Position numbers and translations under genes: made by a program
Notes under the pieces: model-generated
The model's database searches: none
What the model was told of the DNA's origin: nothing
What the model saw: the letters and a program-made list of their open reading frames with translations, nothing else
Shown: one piece after another, positions 34,254-43,604 of the stretch
Numbering within the stretch: position 1 is the first letter of the stretch
Layout of the letters: each line of letters begins with the position of its first letter
Assembly: GCA_017468925.1 (NCBI GenBank)
Contig: JAFUHI010000015.1
Coordinates: forward strand, 83,643-147,642
Direction: 5' to 3'
Length of the DNA stretch: 64,000 bases
DNA from: Bacilli bacterium
GTDB taxonomy: Bacteria; Bacillota_I; Bacilli_A; RFN20; CAG-826

Positions 34254-36224
34254 TTATTTCCTTTTTCTTCTAGCAAAGAGCGTTGCTCCAGCGGCTAAAG
34301 TCATAAGCGAAACCGCAATGGATGTTCCTATTAACGCACCTCCGCAACCACGAGATGAACTTGGCTTTGCATCTTCTTTTTTGGAAATGGCAGATATCTC
34401 TGCTTTTAGGTTGGCAAATATTCTATCAACTTCTTCCATGCTTGTTGCTTTTTCAATGTCGCTTCTAGCAGAAGAAGTGAGATTTACGATGGTTTTCCAA
34501 TCATCCTCGGAATAATCTTCTGAAGAGAAAGATGCTGAATAGATGTTCAATTGCGCAATTACTTCTCTCTTATGCACCTCTAACGCCTCCGCATCTTCCT
34601 CGGCTTTGGTTGGAAGTGTATCAACGTATTCTTTGTATTGAGTCACGATTTCATCCATGTCCGATGTATCACTAGTCGCATCCAAATCATCGAGTGCTTT
34701 TTGCATAGCCTCGTCTTTTTGTGTTTTGGCTTTGCCATATTCGACATCGGCTTTATATGTGCGGACTTCTTCTTTCTTCCCGTCACGATATTGATCGATA
34801 GCATTCAGTTCTTCAGCGGTTGGAAGTAAATCGATTAGGGCCTTAGCCTCTACGACTATTTCTTCTACGATGCCTAATGACTCTGCTGCATCTATATCGG
34901 AAGAGGCTTCGGAAATAATCCTGGCTCTTTCTTGTGCTTGCGCTTCTCTATAAACAACGTCTTTTTTGTAGTTGGCTAGTTCGTTTTTATATTCTTCTTT
35001 TCTTGAATTGAATTCCTCGATCGTTTCTTTGTCTGGGATACCATCGATTACCGCTTTATATCTTTCAAGTATTTGGGAGATCTGGCCTTCGCTTGCAGCC
35101 GCGTCTATTGCTTCTTTCCCTTCTTCAATCGTCGAGGCCAAGATTGATTGCTGGGCTGGCAAATAGTCATCAGGCGATGCATATTCTTCAAGTTCACTCT
35201 TTGCTGCTTCTTTGGCCATCACGAGCGTTTCTTGGCAGACATATTCATCATCGACTTTAACGAAATTCCTTTCTTCGGTTGTTTTGAAATATACGACAGG
35301 GTAATTTCCACTATTTACCGCCATCATTTCGGTTGAAATGCGGGCGGGAAACAATGTTTCCGCCGGGATAGTAACCTTTTGCAGCTCCTCTTCGGTTAAT
35401 TGAGTTTGAACGGCAAACATCCCTGCTCCTTTTGGTGATAAAGAGAAGAGGCCATAGTCTTTAAATGGATGGGTTTCTGTATCATTATTCGCATAAACTT
35501 TGCTTTGATAGTTGTATCTATATGAGTTGTTGCCATTTTTTTCTAATTGCTCACCTTCATAATCGTCTCCGGTAAGAGATATCCCAACATAGCCATATCC
35601 TGCGTCGGGTTTTTGGACATATGCCATTTCTTCGACGTTGGTGTCGATTATTGTTTGCCATCCCCATGCCACATCAGCTTTTATAGCGTATTCGTCTGTT
35701 CTAGCTTCATAAACCTTCCATTCATTCGCCTCATCTTGAGTCAGATATCCATAAGACGGAAGTTGAAAGCCTTTTTTAAGACCGACTTGGTTGACTTCAT
35801 ATCCGGAAGGGACGTCTACCCTGAACCTAATATCGTATTTGCAATCAGTCATATTCATGACGTTATAAAAAGACATTTTAACGCCATCTTCGTTTGTTTG
35901 ATCCCAGTCAGGAACAGTCAAGCCGTTGATTGTTATGTAATTAAAGAAATTTATTTTTTTATACCTTTCAAGTTGAGCCTCGGTATATATGCCTGCGATT
36001 CTTTCGTCCGTTCCTGTGTAGTCGAAATTTGGCAAGCAGACATCGATATAGGCAGAGGTCGGTTCGGCGGAAGAATTCTGTATGCCGCGGATAAAGAAAG
36101 TAGATTCCACAACTTCGATCGACTTCTCCGCTTTAACATCTTTTGGATTAGATAACGCAAAGCCCAAAGCAGACAAAGGCAACAAAAGACCAAAAAGACC
36201 ACCCAAAATATAATTTCTTTTCAT
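34254..36224 (-). CDS. membrane-anchored surface protein with Cys-type C-terminal signal
   Basis: A 656-residue protein, first gene of the ABC operon. ATG 36224 follows GAGGGG by 7 bases. It has a signal peptide (about residues 1-30), a beta-rich N-terminal half with many Tyr and Asp residues (about 35-300), then a long helical region (about 330-610) of repeated units with LPT(A/K)(A/E)E and Lys/Glu-rich helices. The C-terminus is three-part: polar SSSRGCGG, a hydrophobic helix, then RRKRK. That resembles a protein-sorting tail with a Cys-Gly-Gly motif instead of LPxTG. The helical stalk would lift the beta-rich head above the cell wall. The family is unknown. Confidence 0.65.
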   Translation of the reverse strand: MKRNYILGGLFGLLLPLSALGFALSNPKDVKAEKSIEVVESTFFIRGIQNSSAEPTSAYIDVCLPNFDYTGTDERIAGIYTEAQLERYKKINFFNYITINGLTVPDWDQTNEDGVKMSFYNVMNMTDCKYDIRFRVDVPSGYEVNQVGLKKGFQLPSYGYLTQDEANEWKVYEARTDEYAIKADVAWGWQTIIDTNVEEMAYVQKPDAGYGYVGISLTGDDYEGEQLEKNGNNSYRYNYQSKVYANNDTETHPFKDYGLFSLSPKGAGMFAVQTQLTEEELQKVTIPAETLFPARISTEMMAVNSGNYPVVYFKTTEERNFVKVDDEYVCQETLVMAKEAAKSELEEYASPDDYLPAQQSILASTIEEGKEAIDAAASEGQISQILERYKAVIDGIPDKETIEEFNSRKEEYKNELANYKKDVVYREAQAQERARIISEASSDIDAAESLGIVEEIVVEAKALIDLLPTAEELNAIDQYRDGKKEEVRTYKADVEYGKAKTQKDEAMQKALDDLDATSDTSDMDEIVTQYKEYVDTLPTKAEEDAEALEVHKREVIAQLNIYSASFSSEDYSEDDWKTIVNLTSSARSDIEKATSMEEVDRIFANLKAEISAISKKEDAKPSSSRGCGGALIGTSIAVSLMTLAAGATLFARRKRK

Positions 36225-36241
36225 TGGAAACCCCTCAAACA

Positions 36242-36269
36242 TAATTAAGATAATTATATAACTTAATTA
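36242..36269 (-). promoter_or_regulatory. 8-bp inverted repeat around a -10 box, before the glycan-type ABC operon
   Basis: TAATTAAG (36242-36249) and CTTAATTA (36262-36269) are perfect inverted arms 20 bp apart center to center. Between them, on the minus strand, lies TATAAT (36258-36253). A repressor bound here would cover the promoter of the surface protein-ABC operon. The right arm overlaps the stop codon of the P-type ATPase gene. Confidence 0.5.
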
Positions 36270-38818
36270 CTATGTTTTTTAATTGAATTTATTATTTCGC
36301 TGAATGGCTTGCCTTTTCTTATCAATCTTGAGACAAAAAGATATAGAGGGAATGAGACGACAAGAAATACAGCCATAACAACGAAATTGCGATAATCGCT
36401 AAATAAATCCTTCACTATCGCGGAATTCCATGGTTGGAAGAATGTTTTGAAAACCTCGCTGTGAAAGAAGTTTCCATCTTCCGCTATAAACATTGAAATC
36501 GATGTCGCTCTTCCGCCCAAATATGATGTCGGGAGGGCGAATATTAGGATTAGACCGACAGCGATAATGCTAAATATGCAGACCAGTCGATATCTAGTAA
36601 ACGGTATGCTCATGGAAATGGCACAGACAAACGATGCCAAGAAACTCATTATGGATATAAGTGTTTTTGCGTTATCTCCACTTATTATAGATTGACCGCC
36701 GAAAGCTATAGGTGCCCTAGATAGAATAAGAGGAATTATCATCGAAAGGAGAACCAACAGTCCCGATATAAAAGCTTTTGGAAACACATTGTCTTGGAAA
36801 CTCCCCTTAATTGGTTCCTTTTGGGGCTCTAAGGAGAATAGGAATCCACCCACTCCTATAACTGCTGTTTGCATTAAATATACATTTTCAACACTATACC
36901 AGAACTGGGCTCTAGCAAACGGAATTAAAGCGATGGACATCCCAATAACCGCGATGGTTTTCATCAAGAACAATATTGCGGATCTTTCTACGTTGTTAAC
37001 GACTCTCCTTCCTTGTGAGACTACTTCTTTCAAATGAATGAAATCATTGTCGAGCAAAACTACGTCTGAGCAGCTTTTAGCCGCATCGGTTGCTTTAGCA
37101 AATGTTATGGAGGCATTTGCCTTGCGCAACGCCAAAATGTCATTTACCCCATCCCCAGTCATTGCGACCTTATGACCATTCTTTTGCAATGATTCGACAA
37201 TTATTTGTTTTTGCTCCGGGGAGACTCTTGCGAATATGGTATATTCCTCGACCAAATTTGGAAGTTCTTCATTGCTTACATTTTCTAGTGAAATCCCTTT
37301 TTCTGCACCAATAACCCCGCAATTTGAGGCTATTTTTGTAACGGTCAGCAAATTATCACCAGAAATAATTTTGGCTGTTACATTGTTTTCGTGAAAGAAA
37401 TGAATCGTTTCTTTCGCTGATGATCTAATCCTATCTTCAATCACAAATAACGCATAAGCTTTATCGTCTACGACCAAGGCAATCACTCTTTTGCCTTCCT
37501 TGGCCTTTTCTTCGACATATAGAAGGTGCTCGCTTCCTTTTTTGAGCAAATATTCTGGTGCGCCTATCAAAGCCTTTCTTCCATCTTGATAAACAATCCC
37601 GGAATGTTTTAAAGCGGATGAAAAATGTATTTTCTCCTGGATGTTATCTGTTTTTGCAAAACCGTATTTGTTTTTCAAAGCAGTTGATGTCGGGTTGCTT
37701 TCATCAAACGCCCCAAGGATGTCTTTTAGTATCGCAATAGATTCTTGCTCGTCGGCGATGAATTTTGCATCCACCACTTCCATCGTCCCATCGGTTAAAG
37801 TGCCTGTCTTATCCAAGCAGATTGTGTCAACTCTAGAGAGGTTCTCTAAAGAATACAATTCCTGTATCAATGTTTTTTGCTTGGCTAATTTGATGATAGA
37901 GACCGCTAAAGCGACCGATGTTAGAAGCACCAATCCTTCCGGAATCATCCCGATTGAGAATGCTCCTAGTGTTAAGAATATCTTTCCCCAAGTAGACGCA
38001 TCATTTAACGCCAAATCATTTATTGAGCCAAATACTTCTGCATCGCCGTTATGAATATGAATTTTGACACATAAAGTGATAATGATTATGGTGACGACCA
38101 CGAATATCGCATAGACAAGATAATGAATTATCTTATTTATGCTCACCATCAGTTCGCTTTTATGACGTGGTAATTCCTTTACTTTGCTTGAAAGATTTGA
38201 AGCGTAAGTATCGTCCCCAACTTTCTGCACCTGAACGATTGAAGAACCCACGATGATGTTTGAGCCAGCATATACAACATCTCCTTCTTTTTTGATGACT
38301 GGGTCACTTTCTCCAGTCAGCATGCTTTCATCTACCCTAATCTCGCCTTCTTTAACTATGGAATCAGCAAGACATTGGTCACCTGCAGACAAAAGAACAA
38401 TGTCATCCAATACAATATCTTCCGCCACTAAAGATGTTTTCTCGCCATCTCTTATAACAATAGCCTTTGATTGGTTCAAAAGACGCAGTTTTGAAAGAAC
38501 TCTTTTCCCATGTATCTCCTGTATCGAACCAATGAGAGAATTAACTACCGCAGGCAATAAAAATCCGAATTTTGAGATGCCGAATTCTTTCTCGACCATC
38601 TCGTTTTGCCCGACAGAATTGAGGTAAATGATGAAAAAGATAAATATCAACCCTATAGAAAATAAAGCGATATTGAAGGGGGTGAATGTATTTTCCAAAA
38701 GAATCCTAACGACACTTTTTTCAACTTTTTTCTTTGTTTTGTTGGTTTGACCAAGCTTGATCCGTTCTTCAACTTGTTCTTTGTTCAAGCCTTGCTCGAT
38801 GGTCTTTACGTTTTTCAT
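36263..38818 (-). CDS. cation-transporting P-type ATPase
   Basis: An 851-residue P-type ATPase. Visible motifs are TGES (about residue 168), IPEGL in M4, the phosphorylation site CLDKTGTLT, and MTGDGVNDILALRKA; about ten membrane helices. The segment around IPEGLVLLTSVALAVSI and LENLSRVD resembles the CtpE-like subgroup, for which calcium uptake has been proposed. By sequence alone Ca2+ or another divalent ion is likely. There is no metal-binding N-terminal domain. A TATAAT box (38834-38829) lies 10 bases before the ATG and no ribosome site is visible. No terminator separates it from the ABC operon, so read-through is possible. Confidence 0.9.
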   Translation of the reverse strand: MKNVKTIEQGLNKEQVEERIKLGQTNKTKKKVEKSVVRILLENTFTPFNIALFSIGLIFIFFIIYLNSVGQNEMVEKEFGISKFGFLLPAVVNSLIGSIQEIHGKRVLSKLRLLNQSKAIVIRDGEKTSLVAEDIVLDDIVLLSAGDQCLADSIVKEGEIRVDESMLTGESDPVIKKEGDVVYAGSNIIVGSSIVQVQKVGDDTYASNLSSKVKELPRHKSELMVSINKIIHYLVYAIFVVVTIIIITLCVKIHIHNGDAEVFGSINDLALNDASTWGKIFLTLGAFSIGMIPEGLVLLTSVALAVSIIKLAKQKTLIQELYSLENLSRVDTICLDKTGTLTDGTMEVVDAKFIADEQESIAILKDILGAFDESNPTSTALKNKYGFAKTDNIQEKIHFSSALKHSGIVYQDGRKALIGAPEYLLKKGSEHLLYVEEKAKEGKRVIALVVDDKAYALFVIEDRIRSSAKETIHFFHENNVTAKIISGDNLLTVTKIASNCGVIGAEKGISLENVSNEELPNLVEEYTIFARVSPEQKQIIVESLQKNGHKVAMTGDGVNDILALRKANASITFAKATDAAKSCSDVVLLDNDFIHLKEVVSQGRRVVNNVERSAILFLMKTIAVIGMSIALIPFARAQFWYSVENVYLMQTAVIGVGGFLFSLEPQKEPIKGSFQDNVFPKAFISGLLVLLSMIIPLILSRAPIAFGGQSIISGDNAKTLISIMSFLASFVCAISMSIPFTRYRLVCIFSIIAVGLILIFALPTSYLGGRATSISMFIAEDGNFFHSEVFKTFFQPWNSAIVKDLFSDYRNFVVMAVFLVVSFPLYLFVSRLIRKGKPFSEIINSIKKHSN

Positions 38819-38889
38819 GAATACAAAGATTATATATTTTTAATGGGCGTTTTTGGCATAAACAGTTACATTAAGTGCGTAATTAATCA

Positions 38890-38918
38890 TTAATTAGATG
38901 CAGTCTTTGCTTTATAAT
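38890..38918 (+). promoter_or_regulatory. promoter of the beta-helix gene
   Basis: TATAAT (38913-38918) with a weak -35 (TTAATT, 38890-38895) 17 bp upstream. It fixes the ATG at 38937 as the start, because the upstream ATG at 38898 precedes the -10 box. The leader would be about 12 bases. Confidence 0.6.
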
Positions 38919-38936
38919 GTCCAAGTGAATAATCCT

Positions 38937-41900
38937 ATGAGAAAGAAAAAAGCTTTGGCTTTTCTTTCAATAAGCCTATGCCTGTCTGTAATTGGTGTCG
39001 CCGCAATTGAAGAAAGCGGCTCAAAATTACTTTTTGGGGATGGTTTGCCTGCAACTTCATACTCTATGAGTTTGGGTGAAGACACCGTAAATGGGGGCGA
39101 GACCGAAAAGATTTTCTATACACAAAACGGAAACCCAATACAATTCGCCTTATCTGGAGTGCTGCACGGAAATAGTTTTCTCACTTTAGAAAATGGAGGG
39201 CACATTGCCAACATAAGTCCAATAAACGGGCTCAAATACATCCGCATAAGATATGAGTCCAATGAAGGAGAGAAACTTCATCTTTCTTACGGATGGGGGG
39301 ATTGTGAGTATTCTCAAACCACCATCCAAAGCAATGAAATATTCTCATTCAATAACGAAAATCCGTGCTCTTTTAAAATAGATAACTTCACCTCTTCTAC
39401 GGTGAATATTTCTTCAATCGACATTGGTTATTCTTGTGTTGCTTCTTCTCCCAAAAACAGCCCAGCGCAGTATGTTTGCGAAAAAGAAGGCTACAAATAC
39501 GTAATCAAATTAAATGAGCTTAGTGTTTCGGCGATAGAAAACGCCTATAAGCACGCTATTTCAATAGGAAATGGCGAATTAACTAATTTCAATGAAATTG
39601 AGATAAGAATCCCGGCTGGTGATTTATATATCTCGAGGACTTTTGATTTTTCTGGTGTTAAATCTTCTAATCTACCTCTCAATTTCGTTGGCAATAACAC
39701 AACAATACATGGAGGCTATGCCTTAACAAAAGGGGAATGGAGCCTATATCAAAACGGCATTTATAGAATGAATATAGGCGAGGGACTTGATAAGTTCTCC
39801 AACTTGATTGTGAATGGAGTCTCGGCAACATTAGCGAGAAGCGATGATGTTGATTTCTCTTACGACTATAGTTCAAAAAAGATAAATGTCAGCAAATCCG
39901 CGCTGAATCTCTCATCAATCGAAGGAACGTTTGAAATAGTAACTCTAGAAAAATGGGGCCAAAACATCGCTCCAATTGATGGTGTTACACCTGTTTATGG
40001 CGGCCTTTTCAACACCACTCTCAAGTCTTTTGATCTCATTTTGAACGACATCTCTAATTATGTGTATTTTGAGATCAACCAGTCTTATCGACCCACAAGC
40101 ACCACTTCACTTAATGGTTATCTTCAAGATAATTTATTTTTCTTAGATTCATCAAATGAATGGTTCTATGATTCTGCGACTGGCTTTTTGTATTTCAAAC
40201 CCGATTCCTCCACATCTATCAATGAAGCAACATTTATCATCCCGACTGTTGAAACAATAATCGACACCGCCAACATGTCATCTGGCATTTCTTTTAAAGG
40301 CCTTACGTTTGATGGGACCTCATATGCGTCGCCTCTAATAGAAGGATTTAGCGAAGCCCAGACTTCTCTTTATATAAACGGAACAAGCAAAAACTCTACC
40401 TTAATAACTCCAATGATTCGTATCCAAAGCTCTGATGTTTCATTTACTGATTGCGTATTCAAAAACACAAGCAATATCGGTGTTCATATCGATCAAGGCT
40501 GCGACAAAGTTAATATTGAAAACAATTCTTTTGAATGTGTCGGTGCAGGAGGCATATATATCGGCCATCCTTCAAGCACAAGGAAAGGCAGCGTACCAAG
40601 CAATATTTTGGTCGCGAATAATAAAATTGATGGCTTCGGAAAGATATATAAAGGTGGTCCAGGAATAACAGCGATGTACATCGATAAATTAGATATCATC
40701 CACAATGAAATTCTTAATGGTGGATATAGCGGCATCGCAGCGGGATGGGGTTGGACAACCGATCAAAGCAGCTATGGGCATAGTAGATACACCATTTCAT
40801 ATAACCGCATCAGCAATATCATGGATAGTGCTTTCCATGATGGTGGGTGCATCTATGTTTTGGGAAATTTCCCCACAACAATAGATAACATATATAACTC
40901 AATCGACCACAACTACGTGGAGATTAATAACCTTTGCAACGGAGGCATCTATTTAGACGAAGGGAGTTCTTCTTGGCATGTTCACGATAACGTCATCAAT
41001 GTCACTTCTACCGGCAGCACGCAACATGGGGTGATCATGATGCATGACCCCAAAAACACAAGTGTCACGCCCAATATCTCCCAGTTTGGTAACCACATAG
41101 AAAACAATTATTATCGCGGACAGGTATATGGAAGCGAAGGAGTCTCTCAACTATCTTATGTGCCAGGGTCAGGAATTTACACTGGTAGTGAATTAGAATC
41201 ATACAACAATGAGAGAAATATCATCTTCGAAACTCCAATAGAAGGAAATGACACACACGTAAAAGAATCAATTTATTCAGCATCTGGTAATAAAGATCTT
41301 CTTGAAGAACCTTTTAAAAACGAAGCAGGATTTGCGGAGTTATTTAGTTCATATTCAGCCTTATCGTTAGATTCCACAAACAAAAAAGCATCATTTAACG
41401 TTGGAACGGGTGGGATAACGCTATCAAGCAATTACTTGCAAAAACTAATCTCCTTGGGCTGCAAAGTCCTCCAATTCAATATAGAAGCAGAAAGCCTTGG
41501 GGGCGTTGAGGCTTGCTATGCGGTTTATTACACAAGCGGGGCAACTGAATGGAGTCATTTCTTCCAACAAAGCGAAATAAGTTCTGGACGCGTAGGAAAA
41601 GTAATGTTGCCATTGGATAAATTCTCCACTAAAGGCACAACATGCACAATACAAATAAGAGATAAGATGGGGTTGAGCGCGGACAACAATCTAGATGCAC
41701 ATGTAACAATCTCGAATTTTAAATTAGGCAAAATTAAGCCTCTTTATTTGGGAAGTACGATGGGTTCAATAGTAGACTCGTCGCTACGTTCATCTACCTT
41801 CTCCTTTAAGGATGTCTCTTATAATTGGCAAAGAATCAAGTATGACAACATCGGCGAAGATTTTGCGAGCGGCGTCTCCAAAATTAAAATTTCGATAAAA

Positions 41901-42554
41901 GGAAACAAACATAATATCTACGTATTTAAATGCAGCGGTGACGAGTGTGATTATGACCATATGATTAGAGCGGGAGGCGGCATCACCACAATCGACTTAG
42001 ATAATAGTGATAAAAGCATTGCAATCATGACTACTCACGAAAATTACGATGGAACCCAGGATGATGCGGGGTTGAATGGCACAACAGAAAACCTAGAAAT
42101 TAGCTTGCAAACACTCAATGGGGGAATTGAATGCATTGAGGCCAGTGAAATGATTTTTAGCCGTTATATAGGCGCTTTGCAAGTCAACGACTTCTTCTCT
42201 GACGGGGTTAATGTCACCTTCATCAATTCGAGAATGAGACTATTGCCTCTTTTCTTAAATGAAGTGAGAAGCAAAAACATCAAATCATTTGAATTTGACA
42301 TCGTCATTCCCTCATCTTCTTTAACCACCACAATCGTTACTTGCTGGTTCAATGGACCCAACGGAGAAAACGTCGAATATTCTAATGTTGGGGTGTTCGC
42401 AAAGAATAATGGCGTTATTCACATAAGATTTGAATCATCCTCTTATCAAAATACTTATATTATCGAATTGGTCTCCCGTCCGGATTCTGGGTATGGAGGG
42501 GATGATGTGACGCTAGAAGGCGCGACAATCAAAAACTTTAAGTTTAACTACTAA
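38937..42554 (+). CDS. secreted right-handed beta-helix protein, probable polysaccharide-active enzyme
   Basis: A 1205-residue secreted protein. After a signal segment (about residues 3-22) comes a beta-sandwich (about 40-165), then a pectate-lyase-like parallel beta-helix (about 195-700). It includes IRIPAGDLYISRTFDF, GNNTTIHGGYAL and repeated coils such as FTDCVFKNTSNIGVHI, IENNSFECVGAGGIYI and DHNYVEINNLCNGGIYLDEG. Several carbohydrate-binding-like sandwiches fill the rest to 1205. The layout resembles glycoside hydrolases and lyases with a beta-helix catalytic domain, but I cannot identify catalytic residues. There is no lipobox or C-terminal anchor. A glycosyltransferase and an alpha-galactosidase follow. 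Confidence 0.7.
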   Translation: MRKKKALAFLSISLCLSVIGVAAIEESGSKLLFGDGLPATSYSMSLGEDTVNGGETEKIFYTQNGNPIQFALSGVLHGNSFLTLENGGHIANISPINGLKYIRIRYESNEGEKLHLSYGWGDCEYSQTTIQSNEIFSFNNENPCSFKIDNFTSSTVNISSIDIGYSCVASSPKNSPAQYVCEKEGYKYVIKLNELSVSAIENAYKHAISIGNGELTNFNEIEIRIPAGDLYISRTFDFSGVKSSNLPLNFVGNNTTIHGGYALTKGEWSLYQNGIYRMNIGEGLDKFSNLIVNGVSATLARSDDVDFSYDYSSKKINVSKSALNLSSIEGTFEIVTLEKWGQNIAPIDGVTPVYGGLFNTTLKSFDLILNDISNYVYFEINQSYRPTSTTSLNGYLQDNLFFLDSSNEWFYDSATGFLYFKPDSSTSINEATFIIPTVETIIDTANMSSGISFKGLTFDGTSYASPLIEGFSEAQTSLYINGTSKNSTLITPMIRIQSSDVSFTDCVFKNTSNIGVHIDQGCDKVNIENNSFECVGAGGIYIGHPSSTRKGSVPSNILVANNKIDGFGKIYKGGPGITAMYIDKLDIIHNEILNGGYSGIAAGWGWTTDQSSYGHSRYTISYNRISNIMDSAFHDGGCIYVLGNFPTTIDNIYNSIDHNYVEINNLCNGGIYLDEGSSSWHVHDNVINVTSTGSTQHGVIMMHDPKNTSVTPNISQFGNHIENNYYRGQVYGSEGVSQLSYVPGSGIYTGSELESYNNERNIIFETPIEGNDTHVKESIYSASGNKDLLEEPFKNEAGFAELFSSYSALSLDSTNKKASFNVGTGGITLSSNYLQKLISLGCKVLQFNIEAESLGGVEACYAVYYTSGATEWSHFFQQSEISSGRVGKVMLPLDKFSTKGTTCTIQIRDKMGLSADNNLDAHVTISNFKLGKIKPLYLGSTMGSIVDSSLRSSTFSFKDVSYNWQRIKYDNIGEDFASGVSKIKISIKGNKHNIYVFKCSGDECDYDHMIRAGGGITTIDLDNSDKSIAIMTTHENYDGTQDDAGLNGTTENLEISLQTLNGGIECIEASEMIFSRYIGALQVNDFFSDGVNVTFINSRMRLLPLFLNEVRSKNIKSFEFDIVIPSSSLTTTIVTCWFNGPNGENVEYSNVGVFAKNNGVIHIRFESSSYQNTYIIELVSRPDSGYGGDDVTLEGATIKNFKFNY

Positions 42555-42584
42555 AGAAAAAGCAAATATAGGAAAATATTTGAT

Positions 42585-43604
42585 ATGAAAGACGCTGTCA
42601 TCCTCATACCAAGCTATGAACCAGATGAATTATTGGTCAATGTTGTGAATGAATTATATGAGGAAGGTTTTCCGATTTTGGTTGTAAATGATGGCTCTGG
42701 AAAAGAATTCGATCATATATTTGAGCAAATAAAAGATAAGATTGAATACCTTTCTTTTGATAAAAATAAAGGGAAAGGCGCAGCGCTCAAATATGGTTAT
42801 AGCAGTCTCCACAGGATTTATCCTGAAGCAAAATATGTGATAACTGCAGATGGAGATGGCCAACACGCCTTGAAGGACATCATTAGGGTTTATGAGAAGC
42901 TTTGTGAAACAAACCAGCTTGTTTTTGGTGTCAGGCAAATCAAAAAAGATGTCCCTTTCAAAAGCAAATTAGGAAATAATCTTAGCAAAATTAACCGTTC
43001 TCTTTTAACCAAGCAATATATACAAGACGATCAATGCGGGTTAAGAGGTTTCCCAATCCGATATATACCGGATTTGCTTGGTATTGTCGGCAATAGATAT
43101 GAATATGAGATGAACCAAATAGTGAAGTTCCAATTGATGCAATTGCCGATTTATACATTGCCAATCGAAACCATTTATCTCGATGGAAATTCAAGGTCGC
43201 ACTTCTCCCCAATAAAAGACACGGCTAGAATCCAAGGCATCATTCTTGCCCATTCGATTCCGGCGTTGATAATGAATGCGGTTTTAATCGCAGCGATGAT
43301 TGTGCTGTTCCATTTCACCGATCTACCGATAATCGCAGTGACATATTCTTGCTATACGGCCTGTTTCTTGGCATATTTCTTGTGGGTTAGCATCATTTAC
43401 CCAACAAAATCATTCGGGCGGAGAATATTAAAAGAGTTATTCTTCGTGGCGGTGAGAATGTGCACATGTCATTTGATGTTATTTTTGACAATGGGATTAT
43501 TAAACGTGACCTATTTCGCAATGGTGCCTACGATGGTCATCTTCTCAGCGACATTTAACGCATTATTATCTTGGGCCTTAAGGAAAATATTCCCTTCTTT
43601 TTAG
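42585..43604 (+). CDS. family-2 glycosyltransferase with GtrA-like membrane domain
   Basis: A 339-residue membrane enzyme. The N-terminal 215 residues or so are a GT2 domain (VILIPSYEPD, VVNDGSG, ADGDGQH as the DxD motif, QCGLRGF), like DPM1/YfdH-type enzymes that transfer sugar from a nucleotide or prenyl carrier to lipid. About four membrane helices follow (about 220-335), resembling GtrA flippase proteins. This fusion is seen in teichoic acid and glycolipid modification. AGGA lies in the leader and the gene starts 30 bases after the beta-helix gene. The last 4 bases overlap the converging alpha-galactosidase gene. Confidence 0.8.
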   Translation: MKDAVILIPSYEPDELLVNVVNELYEEGFPILVVNDGSGKEFDHIFEQIKDKIEYLSFDKNKGKGAALKYGYSSLHRIYPEAKYVITADGDGQHALKDIIRVYEKLCETNQLVFGVRQIKKDVPFKSKLGNNLSKINRSLLTKQYIQDDQCGLRGFPIRYIPDLLGIVGNRYEYEMNQIVKFQLMQLPIYTLPIETIYLDGNSRSHFSPIKDTARIQGIILAHSIPALIMNAVLIAAMIVLFHFTDLPIIAVTYSCYTACFLAYFLWVSIIYPTKSFGRRILKELFFVAVRMCTCHLMLFLTMGLLNVTYFAMVPTMVIFSATFNALLSWALRKIFPSF

